A DNA stretch of 26,102 nt from Pseudomonadota bacterium (GTDB lineage Bacteria > Pseudomonadota > Gammaproteobacteria > Xanthomonadales > Xanthomonadaceae). The stretch is taken from NCBI GenBank assembly GCA_023388715.1, contig JAEWFT010000001.1:1-26102 (forward strand). Direction: 5' to 3'. This document shows positions 7,906 through 15,170 of the stretch, in pieces. Numbering within the stretch: position 1 is the first letter of the stretch; each line of letters opens with the position of its first letter. The notes under the pieces were generated by a model, which did not search any database, had not been told where the DNA came from, and saw only the letters and a program-made list of their open reading frames with translations. The translations under genes and the position numbers were made by a program.

Positions 7906-10482
7906 TCAGTACGGGGCGTCGCCGGGCGCGGCCTTGCGCACGACGCGCTTCTTGCCGGCCACCACCGGCTTGGCGGTGATCACCGCGGCGGCCGGTTCGA
8001 TGCCGGAGATCGACTTGAACGCCTTCTTCGCCGGGGCCTTCTTCGCGGCGGGCTTCTTCGACGCCTTGCCGGCCGTGGTCTTTTTGGTCGCCTTGCCGGC
8101 CGCCTTCTTCGCTGGAGCCTTCCTGGCGGGCGCCTTCTTCGCCGCGGCCTTCTTCGCGCCGAATCCGCGCCGCGCCGGCTTTCCGGTCTCGGCCAGCAGC
8201 TGCTGCACTTCCTCCAGGCTCAGGCTGGCCGGCTCGCGGTCCTTGGGGATCTTGCCGTTGAGCTTGCCGTCGCTGATGTACGCGCCGTAGCGGCCGTTGA
8301 GCACCTGGATGTCGCTGCCGTCCCACTCCTTGATGATGCGGTTGCGGGCGATCTCCTCCTTCTCCTCGATGAGCAGCACCGCGCGCGCAAGGTCGATGGT
8401 GTAGGGGTCGTCCTCCTTCTTCAGCGAGGCGTAGGTGCTGCCGCGCTTGGCGAACGGGCCGAAGCGGCCGATGCCGACGCTCACTTCCTCGCCGTTGTCA
8501 TCGCCCAGCTTGCGCGGCAGCTTGAACAGCTCGATCGCGTCATCGAGGGTGATCGTGTGCATCGACTGGCCGGGCCGCAGCGAAGCGAACTGCAGGGTCT
8601 CGTCGGTGTCCTTGTCGCCGATCTGGGCGTACGGGCCGTAGCGCCCGAGGCGCACGCTGACCGGCTTGCCGGATTTCGGGTCGCTGCCCAGCTCGCGCGC
8701 GCCGGTGGCTTCGCTGCGGTCCACGCTCTCCGACTTCTGGTCGACCAGTTCCTTGAACGGGCCCCAGAACTTCGCCATCAACGGCACCCATGCCTCCTCG
8801 CCGCGGCTCACGGCATCCAGCTCGTCCTCGAGGTTGGCGGTGAAGTCGTAGTCGACGTAGCGGGTGAAGTGCGAGCTCAGGAAGTTCGACACCGCGCGGC
8901 CGACGTCGGTCGGGCGGAAGCTGCGGCCTTCCATTTCCGCGTACTTGCGGAACAGCAGGGTCTGGATGATCGATGCGTAGGTGGACGGCCGGCCGATCCC
9001 GTATTCCTCCAGCGCCTTGACCAGCGCGGCTTCGGTGAAGCGCGGCGGAGGCTGGGTGAAGTGCTGGTCGGCGTGGATCCGGTCGAGCGGGATGTTCTCG
9101 CCGGGCTTCATCGCCGGCAGCTTGCGGGCCTCGCCGTCGTCGTCCTCGCGCGCGGCCTTGCTCTTCGGATCGAAGGCATCGCGACCCTCCTCGTACACGG
9201 CAAGGAAACCGGCGACCACCACGGTGGTACCGCTGGCGCGGAAGCTGTGTTCGCTGCCGGCGGCCAGTTCCACGGTGACGGTATTGAGCGTGGCCGGGAT
9301 CATCTGGCTGGCGACCGCGCGCTTCCACACCAGTTCGTACAGCTTGCGCTCGTCATCGGTCAGGTAGCGTGCCACCTGCGCCGGCGTGCGCAGCGCAGAC
9401 GTCGGGCGCACCGCCTCGTGCGCTTCCTGCGCGTTCTTCGACTTGGTCTGGTAGACGTTGGGCTTGTCCGGCAGCGAGGCGGTGCCGAAGTCGCGCGCGA
9501 TCACGTCGCGGATCTCGCCCAGCGCGTCCTGCGACAGCGTCACCGAGTCGGTACGCATGTAGCTGATCAGGCCGACCGTGCCTTCCTCGCCAATGGCCAC
9601 GCCCTCGTACAGCTTCTGCGCCACCTGCATCGTCTTGCGGGTGGTGAAGCCAAGCTTGCGCGCGGCCTCCTGCTGCAGGGTGGAGGTGGTGAACGGCGGC
9701 GCCGGTCGGCGCTTGCGCTCCTTGCTGCCGACGTCGGTGACGTGCAGGCGGCCCTGCGCGGCGGCGGCGATCCGCGCGCGGGCGGCCTCCGCATCGTCGG
9801 CATTGGTGATGGTGAACTGCTCGACCTTCTGCCCGTCGAGCTTGCTCAGCCTGGCGGTGAACGGCTGCGACGGATGCGCGACCTCGGCCTCGACCGACCA
9901 GTACTCGCGGGCGACGAAGGCCTCGATCTCCTCCTCGCGCTCCACGATCATGCGCAGGGCCGGGCTCTGCACGCGGCCGGCGCTCAGCCCGCGCTGGACC
10001 TTGCGCCACAGCACCGGCGAGAGGTTGAAGCCGACCAGGTAGTCGAGTGCGCGGCGGGCCTGCTGGGCGTCCACCAGCGGCGCGGAGATCGCGCGCGGCC
10101 TGGCCATCGCCTCCTTGATCGCGCGCGGGGTGATCTCGGTGAACACCACCCGCTGCAGGTCGCGGCCTTCCAGCAACCCGCGCTCGGCCAGGATCTCGGC
10201 GATGTGCCAGCTGATCGCCTCGCCCTCGCGGTCCGGGTCGGTGGCCAGGTAGATGGCATCGGCGGCCTTGGCCGCCTTGGCGATCGCATCGACGTGCTTC
10301 TCGCTACGATCGATGGTCTCGTAGCGCATGGCGAAGTTGGCGTCGGGATCGACCGCGCCCTCCTTGGGCACCAGGTCGCGGACGTGGCCGTAGCTGGCGA
10401 GGACGGTGAAGTCCTTGCCGAGGTATTTGTTGATCGTCTTCGCCTTGGCCGGCGATTCGACGACGAGCAGATTCTTGGCCAT
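7906..10482 (-). CDS. topA: DNA topoisomerase I (type IA)
   Basis: TopA relaxes negatively supercoiled DNA through a 5'-phosphotyrosine intermediate. The 858-residue protein begins 'MAKNLLVVESPAKAKTI', the Toprim start with its Glu; 'ATDPDREGEA' supplies the acidic metal-binding residues. The active-site tyrosine is Tyr308 in 'ISYMRTDS', and 'GIGRPSTYASII' is present. After the core there are Cys-free C-terminal repeats ('VRLGRYGPYAQIG', 'VGIGRFGPFAKRG', 'LNGRYGAYISDG') in place of the zinc ribbons of E. coli TopA; I see no cysteine in the whole protein. A Lys/Ala-rich tail covers about residues 774-825. The ATG at 10482 is preferred because an upstream extension would have to begin at TTG and adds unrelated sequence. 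tsaC follows after 3 bases. Confidence 0.97.
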   Translation of the reverse strand: MAKNLLVVESPAKAKTINKYLGKDFTVLASYGHVRDLVPKEGAVDPDANFAMRYETIDRSEKHVDAIAKAAKAADAIYLATDPDREGEAISWHIAEILAERGLLEGRDLQRVVFTEITPRAIKEAMARPRAISAPLVDAQQARRALDYLVGFNLSPVLWRKVQRGLSAGRVQSPALRMIVEREEEIEAFVAREYWSVEAEVAHPSQPFTARLSKLDGQKVEQFTITNADDAEAARARIAAAAQGRLHVTDVGSKERKRRPAPPFTTSTLQQEAARKLGFTTRKTMQVAQKLYEGVAIGEEGTVGLISYMRTDSVTLSQDALGEIRDVIARDFGTASLPDKPNVYQTKSKNAQEAHEAVRPTSALRTPAQVARYLTDDERKLYELVWKRAVASQMIPATLNTVTVELAAGSEHSFRASGTTVVVAGFLAVYEEGRDAFDPKSKAAREDDDGEARKLPAMKPGENIPLDRIHADQHFTQPPPRFTEAALVKALEEYGIGRPSTYASIIQTLLFRKYAEMEGRSFRPTDVGRAVSNFLSSHFTRYVDYDFTANLEDELDAVSRGEEAWVPLMAKFWGPFKELVDQKSESVDRSEATGARELGSDPKSGKPVSVRLGRYGPYAQIGDKDTDETLQFASLRPGQSMHTITLDDAIELFKLPRKLGDDNGEEVSVGIGRFGPFAKRGSTYASLKKEDDPYTIDLARAVLLIEEKEEIARNRIIKEWDGSDIQVLNGRYGAYISDGKLNGKIPKDREPASLSLEEVQQLLAETGKPARRGFGAKKAAAKKAPARKAPAKKAAGKATKKTTAGKASKKPAAKKAPAKKAFKSISGIEPAAAVITAKPVVAGKKRVVRKAAPGDAPY
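8010..8163 (-). other. Lys/Ala-rich low-complexity tail of TopA
   Basis: The DNA carries imperfect repeats of GCCTTCTTCGC type on the plus strand, encoding KKAPA/KKAA-like units. It resembles histone-H1-like and AlgP-type tails and probably gives nonspecific DNA binding. It is part of the topA coding region, not a separate element. Confidence 0.7.
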
Positions 10483-10513
10483 GTGGGGCGCAGGTTCCCG
10501 CAAGAGGGTGAAG

Positions 10514-10529
10514 GCGGCGTCAGCGCCGC
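10514..10529 (-). promoter_or_regulatory. Small hairpin in the topA leader
   Basis: GCGGCG and CGCCGC form a 6-bp stem around the loop TCAG, about 30 bases before the topA ATG. It could shape the leader, but the stem is short. Confidence 0.3.
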
Positions 10530-10541
10530 GCAAGATGCCAA

Positions 10542-10565
10542 CGCCCGGGGCGGCAACCCCGGGCG
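10542..10565 (-). terminator. Strong hairpin between smg and topA
   Basis: CGCCCGGGG and CCCCGGGCG form a perfect 9-bp stem with a 6-base loop. In the smg-to-topA direction a moderately T-rich run (TTGGCATCTTG) follows; in the other direction CTTCGTTATT follows. It could end smg transcription, attenuate topA, or cap the 5' end of a topA transcript, because promoter-like hexamers lie just upstream. Confidence 0.5.
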
Positions 10566-10572
10566 CTTCGTT

Positions 10573-10607
10573 ATTACAGTGGAATCACGCCACCCGCTGG
10601 CTGTCAA
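10573..10607 (-). promoter_or_regulatory. Candidate topA promoter hexamers
   Basis: On the minus strand a perfect TTGACA (10602-10607) is followed by TGTAAT (10573-10578). The spacer is 23 bases instead of about 17, so they may not act as one classical promoter. A start just after TGTAAT would put the 9-bp hairpin at the very 5' end of the topA mRNA. Confidence 0.35.
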
Positions 10608-10631
10608 GCGGCGGCCGGCGGGCATCATGCC

Positions 10632-11120
10632 CTAATGGACCGGCTCCGGCTCGTCCAGGAACATCTGGGTTTCCATCCAGGCATAGGCGGCTTCCGAGCC
10701 TGGCTGGTTGAACAGCACCATCAGCACGACCCACTTGAGGTCGTCCAGTTCCAGCTCGTCCTGGTCGAGCGCCATCGCGCGGTCGAGCACCAGTTCGCGC
10801 TGGTCCGGATCGAGGATCCCGTGCTGTTCCAGGAACAGCAGGAAACCTCGCGACTCGGTGTCCAGCTTCTCGAGCTCGGCCCCGTGGAAGACCCGGGTGG
10901 GCCCCTTGCTGCGCGCCTGCCCCGGCGTGGGGCGCTGGCGGGCCAGGGTGTCCAGCCAGTCGAACGCCTTGCGCACCTCCACCTGCGAGAAGCCGGCTTC
11001 GACCAGTTCGCCCATCAACGGGCCATCCGGCGCGGTCAGGTCGTCGGCCGGATCGATGGCATCGTTGGTGAAGTAGTGCTCGAACAGGTACAGCAGGACA
11101 TCCAGGATGCTTTCTTTCAT
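10632..11120 (-). CDS. smg: Smg family protein (DUF494)
   Basis: Smg proteins are small acidic cytoplasmic proteins conserved in beta- and gammaproteobacteria beside dprA and topA; their function is not established. This 162-residue copy opens 'MKESILDVLLYLFEHYF' and carries 'ESRGFLLFLEQHGIL' and 'LDDLKWVVLMVLFNQPG', all characteristic of the family, and has the usual length. The ATG at 11120 has GGGGGAC immediately upstream. It follows dprA after 39 bases containing only a short 6-bp hairpin (11133-11147), so co-transcription with dprA is likely. Downstream, a 149-base gap with a strong hairpin separates it from topA. Confidence 0.92.
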   Translation of the reverse strand: MKESILDVLLYLFEHYFTNDAIDPADDLTAPDGPLMGELVEAGFSQVEVRKAFDWLDTLARQRPTPGQARSKGPTRVFHGAELEKLDTESRGFLLFLEQHGILDPDQRELVLDRAMALDQDELELDDLKWVVLMVLFNQPGSEAAYAWMETQMFLDEPEPVH

Positions 11121-11159
11121 GTCCCCCGGCCTGCGCCCGGTGGGCGCGATGAGCGGCTG

Positions 11160-12317
11160 TCAGGCTCCGATACGCGTGTAGCGGCCATGTTGCGACGCGA
11201 CCCGGCCTTCGAGCTCCAGCGCCAGCAGGATGGACGAGGCGTCGGCCGCCGTCAATCCGCTACGTTCCACCAGTTCATCCATAGCGGTTGGGTCGTGGCC
11301 AAGCGCCTGCCACAAGCGGTTGTAGGCCGGATCCAGCGCTGCTGAACCGCCGGTTGCCGCGGCCGGCGCCTGCGCCGCGACCGCCTCCGGGGCGTCCAGC
11401 TCCCCGCGCAGCGCCCGCGCCAGGTCCGCCACCAGCGGGCCGATCGCCTCCAGCACCTCCGCCGGATCCTCCACCAGCTGGGCGCCGTCGCGGATCAGGC
11501 GGTGGCAGCCGCGCGCCATCGGGTTGTGGATGGAGCCCGGCAGCGCGAACACTTCGCGCCCGGCCTCCGCCGCCAGCCGGGCGGTGATCAGCGCGCCGGA
11601 ACGGTAGGCGGCCTCGATGACCACGGTGGCCAGGGTCAGCCCCGCCAGGATGCGGTTGCGGCTGGGGAAATGCTGGCGCAGCGCGCCGGTGCCGGGCGGA
11701 TGTTCGCTCACCACCGCGCCCTCGCGCGCCATGCGCGCCAGCAGCGGGCCGTGCGCGGCGGGGTAGGCCACGTCCGGCCCGGTGCCGAGCACGGCCACGG
11801 TGTGCCCGCCCGACGCCAGGGTGGCCTCGTGGGCGGCGGCGTCGATGCCGGCGGCCAGCCCGCTGGCGATGCACAGGCGGCTGCGGGCCAGCTCGGTAGC
11901 AAACGCGGCGGCATTCGCCCGCCCGCCGGCGGTGGCGCTGCGGCTACCGACGATGGCCACCGCCGGGCGCCACAGCAGGGCGGGGTCGCCGGCCACGAAC
12001 AGCATGGCCGGTGGCGATGCGGTGCGCCGCAGCAGCGGCGGATAGGCCGCATCGCGCCAGCCCAGCAGCTGGTGGCCGGGCTGCGCCAGCCAGGCCTGGG
12101 CGCGGCCCATGGCGCCGGACTCCGGGGTGCGGATGGCTTGGCAGGCCGCGCTGGAGAGGCCATGGCTGGCCCAGTCGCGGGGCCCGGCGGCGAGCGCCGC
12201 CGCGGCGCTTGCGTGCGAATCCAGCAGCCGTCGCAACCCGCTGGCGGGCGCCCCGCTGTGCAGCAGCCGCAGCAGGGCATCGTGCTCGGGATCGGGTGGC
12301 ATGCAGGTGGCAGGCAT
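11160..12317 (-). CDS. dprA: DNA processing protein DprA (Smf)
   Basis: DprA binds incoming single-stranded DNA during natural transformation and loads RecA. About 385 residues are predicted. An N-terminal helical SAM-like part ('DALLRLLHSG') is followed by the Rossmann core with 'VAIVGSRSAT', 'SGLAAGIDAAAHEATL', 'FPSRNRILAGL', 'SGALITARLAAEAGREVFALPGS' (two parts) and 'GCHRLIRDGAQLV'. A C-terminal winged-helix part ('MDELVERSGLTAADASSILLALELEGR', in segments) completes it. The frame is open up to an ATG at 12368, but that would place the first codons inside a terminator-like hairpin. ATG 12317 has a weak AGG 8 bases upstream; ATG 12302 is also possible. smg follows after 39 bases. Confidence 0.93.
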   Translation of the reverse strand: MPATCMPPDPEHDALLRLLHSGAPASGLRRLLDSHASAAAALAAGPRDWASHGLSSAACQAIRTPESGAMGRAQAWLAQPGHQLLGWRDAAYPPLLRRTASPPAMLFVAGDPALLWRPAVAIVGSRSATAGGRANAAAFATELARSRLCIASGLAAGIDAAAHEATLASGGHTVAVLGTGPDVAYPAAHGPLLARMAREGAVVSEHPPGTGALRQHFPSRNRILAGLTLATVVIEAAYRSGALITARLAAEAGREVFALPGSIHNPMARGCHRLIRDGAQLVEDPAEVLEAIGPLVADLARALRGELDAPEAVAAQAPAAATGGSAALDPAYNRLWQALGHDPTAMDELVERSGLTAADASSILLALELEGRVASQHGRYTRIGA

Positions 12318-12340
12318 GCGGCCAGCCTGCCCCGCAAACA

Positions 12341-12366
12341 GCGACGGCGCCCTCGGGCGCCGTCGC
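12341..12366 (-). terminator. Rho-independent-like terminator after the LysM gene
   Basis: GCGACGGCGCCC and GGGCGCCGTCGC form a perfect 12-base inverted repeat (11-bp stem with a tetraloop in practice). On the minus strand it is followed by TGTTTG, a short T-run. It lies 27 bases after the LysM stop and before the preferred dprA start. Confidence 0.65.
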
Positions 12367-12392
12367 ATCGTGCGGTCGGGAAACCCCGATCG

Positions 12393-13580
12393 TCAGTAGG
12401 GCGCGTCCGGATGCTTGAGCTCGTAGCCCACGCGGGTCGGCTTGACGCTGCTCATCACCAGCGCGTAGCTGACCTTGTCGAAGGTGCGGAACACCATCGC
12501 GTGGCCGGCGAACTCGTCGGGCAGCCGCACCTTGTTCTCGAACAGGGTGACGTCCTCGTCGCGGTCGAGTCCGTCGCGGACCTTGTCGGTGACCGAATCG
12601 CCGCGGCGCCAGATCGAGAACACCGTGCCGTTGTCGATGCCCTCGCGGGCGCCACCGGAGATCGCGATCACGTCGCGGGTGCCGCCGAACAGGTAGCCGT
12701 CGGCCACCGACATCACCGTCAGCCGGCCATAGTCCTGCTGCAGGCGCGGCGCGTGCGGCATGAACTGCAGGTCGTACTTGTGCGCCTCGACCGGGATCAG
12801 GCGGTCACCGATGCGCACCTCGCGGCCTTCCGCGTCCAGCAGGAGGGTGCTGGCCTGGATGCCGCCCACTTCGCCGCGGGTGACCGTGCCGGTGGTCTGC
12901 GTCATCAGCTCGTAGCCGAGGAACTCGGTGTTCTTGCTGGGGAACACCCAGTTGCTCCACATCGTGCCGGCATCGCGCATGTGCTGACCGCGGGCATCGA
13001 GGTCGACGGTCTGGAACAGGTCGCAGCACAGCCCGGCGCGCTCGACGAAGCGGTAGCGCTTCTCCGGCCGCACCACCAGGTAGCGCTGGCCCGGGGCGGC
13101 GCCCGACAGGCCGCGCACGTAGGCGACCTGCCCGCGGGTGCTGCGCAGGCGGTTGTCCTCCAGCCCGACCACGTACGGCAGGTGGTCGATGCTGTCGACG
13201 TTGCGCAGATCCTTCAGGAACGGCTCGATCTCGCTCAGCGGCACCGCGTTGATCGGCTCGCCGCCGTCGCCGCGGGCGATGCCGGCGCGGTCCAGGTAGG
13301 CAAGGCTGATCACGTCGCCCGGATAGATCAGGTGCGGATTGCGGATCTGCGGGTTGGCCTGCCAGATCTCCGGCCACAGCCACGGCCGCTGCAGGAAGCG
13401 ACCGGCGATGTCCCAGAGGGTATCGCCGCGCTTGACCACATAGGTGTCGGGGTGGCCGCCGCGCAGTTCGACGGCGGTGGCGAAGGTCGCGACCGTGAGC
13501 AACGCGGCAACCAGCGCGGTGCGCAGGCCGCGCCCGCGCGTGCTGCTTGCGCGCGCGGACTTGGAAACATGTTCAAGCAT
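12393..13580 (-). CDS. LysM domain exported protein
   Basis: The protein has 395 residues and an N-terminal signal peptide (hydrophobic 22-36, cleavage likely after 'ATA' at 36). A LysM domain follows directly at about residues 46-93 ('YVVKRGDTLWDIAGRF', 'NPHLIYPGDVISL'), which binds peptidoglycan. The remaining 300 residues are conserved in proteins next to dprA/def in proteobacteria but have no known catalytic motif. Adjacent Cys185-Cys186 ('GLCCDLF') stand out. Repeats of beta-type segments suggest a periplasmic scaffold. ATG 13580 has GGGGAG ending 9 bases upstream; the alternative ATG at 13589 abuts that Shine-Dalgarno and is less likely. It is divergent from def and followed by a hairpin before dprA. 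Confidence 0.9.
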   Translation of the reverse strand: MLEHVSKSARASSTRGRGLRTALVAALLTVATFATAVELRGGHPDTYVVKRGDTLWDIAGRFLQRPWLWPEIWQANPQIRNPHLIYPGDVISLAYLDRAGIARGDGGEPINAVPLSEIEPFLKDLRNVDSIDHLPYVVGLEDNRLRSTRGQVAYVRGLSGAAPGQRYLVVRPEKRYRFVERAGLCCDLFQTVDLDARGQHMRDAGTMWSNWVFPSKNTEFLGYELMTQTTGTVTRGEVGGIQASTLLLDAEGREVRIGDRLIPVEAHKYDLQFMPHAPRLQQDYGRLTVMSVADGYLFGGTRDVIAISGGAREGIDNGTVFSIWRRGDSVTDKVRDGLDRDEDVTLFENKVRLPDEFAGHAMVFRTFDKVSYALVMSSVKPTRVGYELKHPDAPY

Positions 13581-13628
13581 GGCGGCCATCTCCCCGCTGC
13601 CGTTGGAATTTTCCCCTGTAGCGGGGCC

Positions 13629-13659
13629 ACTATATCCGACAAAACCCGCGATCTGGCAA
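13629..13659 (-). promoter_or_regulatory. Candidate promoter of the LysM gene
   Basis: On the minus strand TTGCCA (13654-13659) and TATAGT (13629-13634) are separated by 19 bases. This would start a leader of about 40 bases that contains the GGGGAG ribosome binding site. Confidence 0.5.
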
Positions 13660-13682
13660 GCGTCCGGCAAGGTCGGGCGCGG

Positions 13683-13688
13683 TAGAAT
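13683..13688 (+). promoter_or_regulatory. def: Candidate -10 element of def, possibly leaderless
   Basis: TAGAAT is followed after 7 bases by GTG (13696), which is in frame with def. The transcript could start at or next to that GTG. The -35 is not clear. Confidence 0.5.
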
Positions 13689-13734
13689 GCCAAGTGTGAC
13701 CCACTCCGGCATCGCCGCAGGCCCCCGGACCCCC

Positions 13735-14250
13735 ATGGCCCAGCTTCCCATCCTCGAGTTCCCCGATCCCCGCCTGCGCACCAAGGCGGCGGACGTCGTG
13801 CCCGCCGAGCTGGCGGACGCCGGCTTGCAGGCGCTCATCGACGACATGTTCGAGACCATGTACGAAGCGCCCGGCATCGGCCTCGCGGCCAGCCAGGTCG
13901 ATGTCCACAAGCGCTTCATGGTGATCGACGTGAGCGACGACCGCAGCCAGCCGCTGGTGTTCGTCAACCCCGTGATCGTGGCCAGCCGCGGCGAGCAGGT
14001 GTACCAGGAAGGCTGCCTGTCGGTGCCCGGGATCTTCGCCGACGTCACCCGCGGCGAGGCGATCACGGTCCAGGCGCTGGACCGCCACGGCCAGCCGTTC
14101 ACGATGGAGGCCGATGGCCTGCTCGCGGTCTGCATCCAGCACGAGATGGACCACCTTCAGGGCAAGCTGTTCGTCGACTACCTGAGCCCGCTCAAGCGCG
14201 AGATGGTGCGCAAGAAGCTGGCCAAGGCCCGCCGCGCCGCCGCGGCGTAA
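13735..14250 (+). CDS. def: Peptide deformylase
   Basis: Def removes the formyl group from the N-terminal methionine of nascent proteins using a bound Fe2+ (or Zn2+). The three family motifs are intact: 'GIGLAASQ' (residues 47-54), 'EGCLS' (92-96, metal ligand Cys94) and 'HEMDH' (136-140, His136 and His140 as ligands, Glu137 catalytic). Length from ATG 13735 is 171 residues, and 'MAQLPILEFPDPRLR' is the usual beginning in Xanthomonadaceae. An in-frame GTG at 13696, 7 bases after a good -10, would add 13 residues and may be the real start, because ATG 13735 has no clear Shine-Dalgarno. fmt starts 2 bases after the stop. Confidence 0.96.
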   Translation: MAQLPILEFPDPRLRTKAADVVPAELADAGLQALIDDMFETMYEAPGIGLAASQVDVHKRFMVIDVSDDRSQPLVFVNPVIVASRGEQVYQEGCLSVPGIFADVTRGEAITVQALDRHGQPFTMEADGLLAVCIQHEMDHLQGKLFVDYLSPLKREMVRKKLAKARRAAAA

Positions 14251-14252
14251 CC

Positions 14253-15170
14253 ATGCGCATCGTCTTCGCCGGCACCCCGGCCTTCGCCGTGCCCTGCCTG
14301 CGCGCGGCGGCGAACAAGGCCGAGGTGGTCGCGGTGTATACCCAGCCGGATCGCCCGGCCGGCCGCGGGCGCGGGCTGACCCCGTCGCCGGTGAAGCTGG
14401 AGGCGCTGCAGCGCGGGATTCCGGTACTGCAGCCGGAGAACTTCAAGGCCGCGGTGTCGAAACAGGCGCTGCGCGCGCTGAAACCCGACCTGATGGTGGT
14501 GGTCGCCTACGGCCTGATCCTGCCGCAGTCGGTGCTCGACATCCCCGAACATGGCTGCTGGAACGTGCATGCCTCGCTGCTGCCGCGCTGGCGCGGCGCC
14601 GCGCCGATCCAGCGCGCGATCGAGGCCGGCGACACCCGTACCGGCGTGTGCCTGATGCAGATGGAAAAGGGCCTGGACACCGGCCCGGTGCTGCTGTCGC
14701 GCGCGCTCGAGATCGGCGCGCAGGAAACCGGCGGACAGCTGCACGACCGCCTGGCCACGCTGGGCGCGGACGTGCTGGCCGATGGCCTGGGCCTGTTGCG
14801 CGCCACCATCCGCGTCCCGCCCAAGCCGCAGCCGGCGGAAGGCGTGACCTACGCGCACAAGATCGAGAAGGCCGAGGCGCGGCTGGACTTCCTGCAACCG
14901 GCGGCGGTGCTGGCGAACAAGGTGCGCGCCTTCAATCCATGGCCGATGGCCGAGGCGCAGCTGGCAGGCGAACGCCTGCGCATCCACGCAGCGGTGGCGC
15001 TGGACGAGGCCCATGGCCGCGCGCCCGGAGCGCTGCTGCGCGGTGGCCGCGACGGCCTGGACGTTGCCTGCGGCGAGGGCGCGCTGCGCATCCGCGTGCT
15101 GCAACGCGAGGGCGGCAAGCCGATCACGGCGGCCGACTACCTCAACGCCCGCCGCGACCTGGTCGCATGA
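14253..15170 (+). CDS. fmt: Methionyl-tRNA formyltransferase
   Basis: Fmt transfers a formyl group from 10-formyl-tetrahydrofolate to Met-tRNAfMet, making the substrate later handled by Def. The 305-residue protein has the N-terminal formyltransferase fold starting 'MRIVFAGTPAFAVP' and the tRNA-discriminating loop 'QPDRPAGRGR'. The catalytic Asn104 and His106 are in 'NVHASLLPRWRGAAP' and Asp142 is in 'KGLDTGP'. The C-terminal OB-type tRNA-binding domain begins near 'YAHKIEKAEARLDF' and contains 'RAFNPWPMA'. It starts 2 bases after def and ends in an ATGA overlap with rsmB, so def-fmt-rsmB is one operon. Confidence 0.97.
   Translation: MRIVFAGTPAFAVPCLRAAANKAEVVAVYTQPDRPAGRGRGLTPSPVKLEALQRGIPVLQPENFKAAVSKQALRALKPDLMVVVAYGLILPQSVLDIPEHGCWNVHASLLPRWRGAAPIQRAIEAGDTRTGVCLMQMEKGLDTGPVLLSRALEIGAQETGGQLHDRLATLGADVLADGLGLLRATIRVPPKPQPAEGVTYAHKIEKAEARLDFLQPAAVLANKVRAFNPWPMAEAQLAGERLRIHAAVALDEAHGRAPGALLRGGRDGLDVACGEGALRIRVLQREGGKPITAADYLNARRDLVA

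Noticed and set aside
8010..8163. Repeated GCCTTCTTCGC-like units, considered as a tandem repeat or CRISPR-like array
   Set aside because: The units are irregular, in frame, and encode the Lys/Ala tail of TopA. There are no unique spacers.
7507..10635. Very long open frame (over 1000 codons) on the plus strand opposite topA
   Set aside because: The composition is Arg/His/Gln/Leu-biased with no family resemblance, as expected for the antisense frame of a GC-rich gene. topA itself is unmistakable.
11133..11147. GCGCCC/GGGCGC hairpin between dprA and smg
   Set aside because: A 6-bp stem with no T-run; too weak to call a terminator, and the genes look co-transcribed.
11502..13685. Long plus-strand frame across dprA and the LysM gene
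   Set aside because: It spans two well-supported minus-strand genes and a terminator hairpin, and has no recognisable domain.
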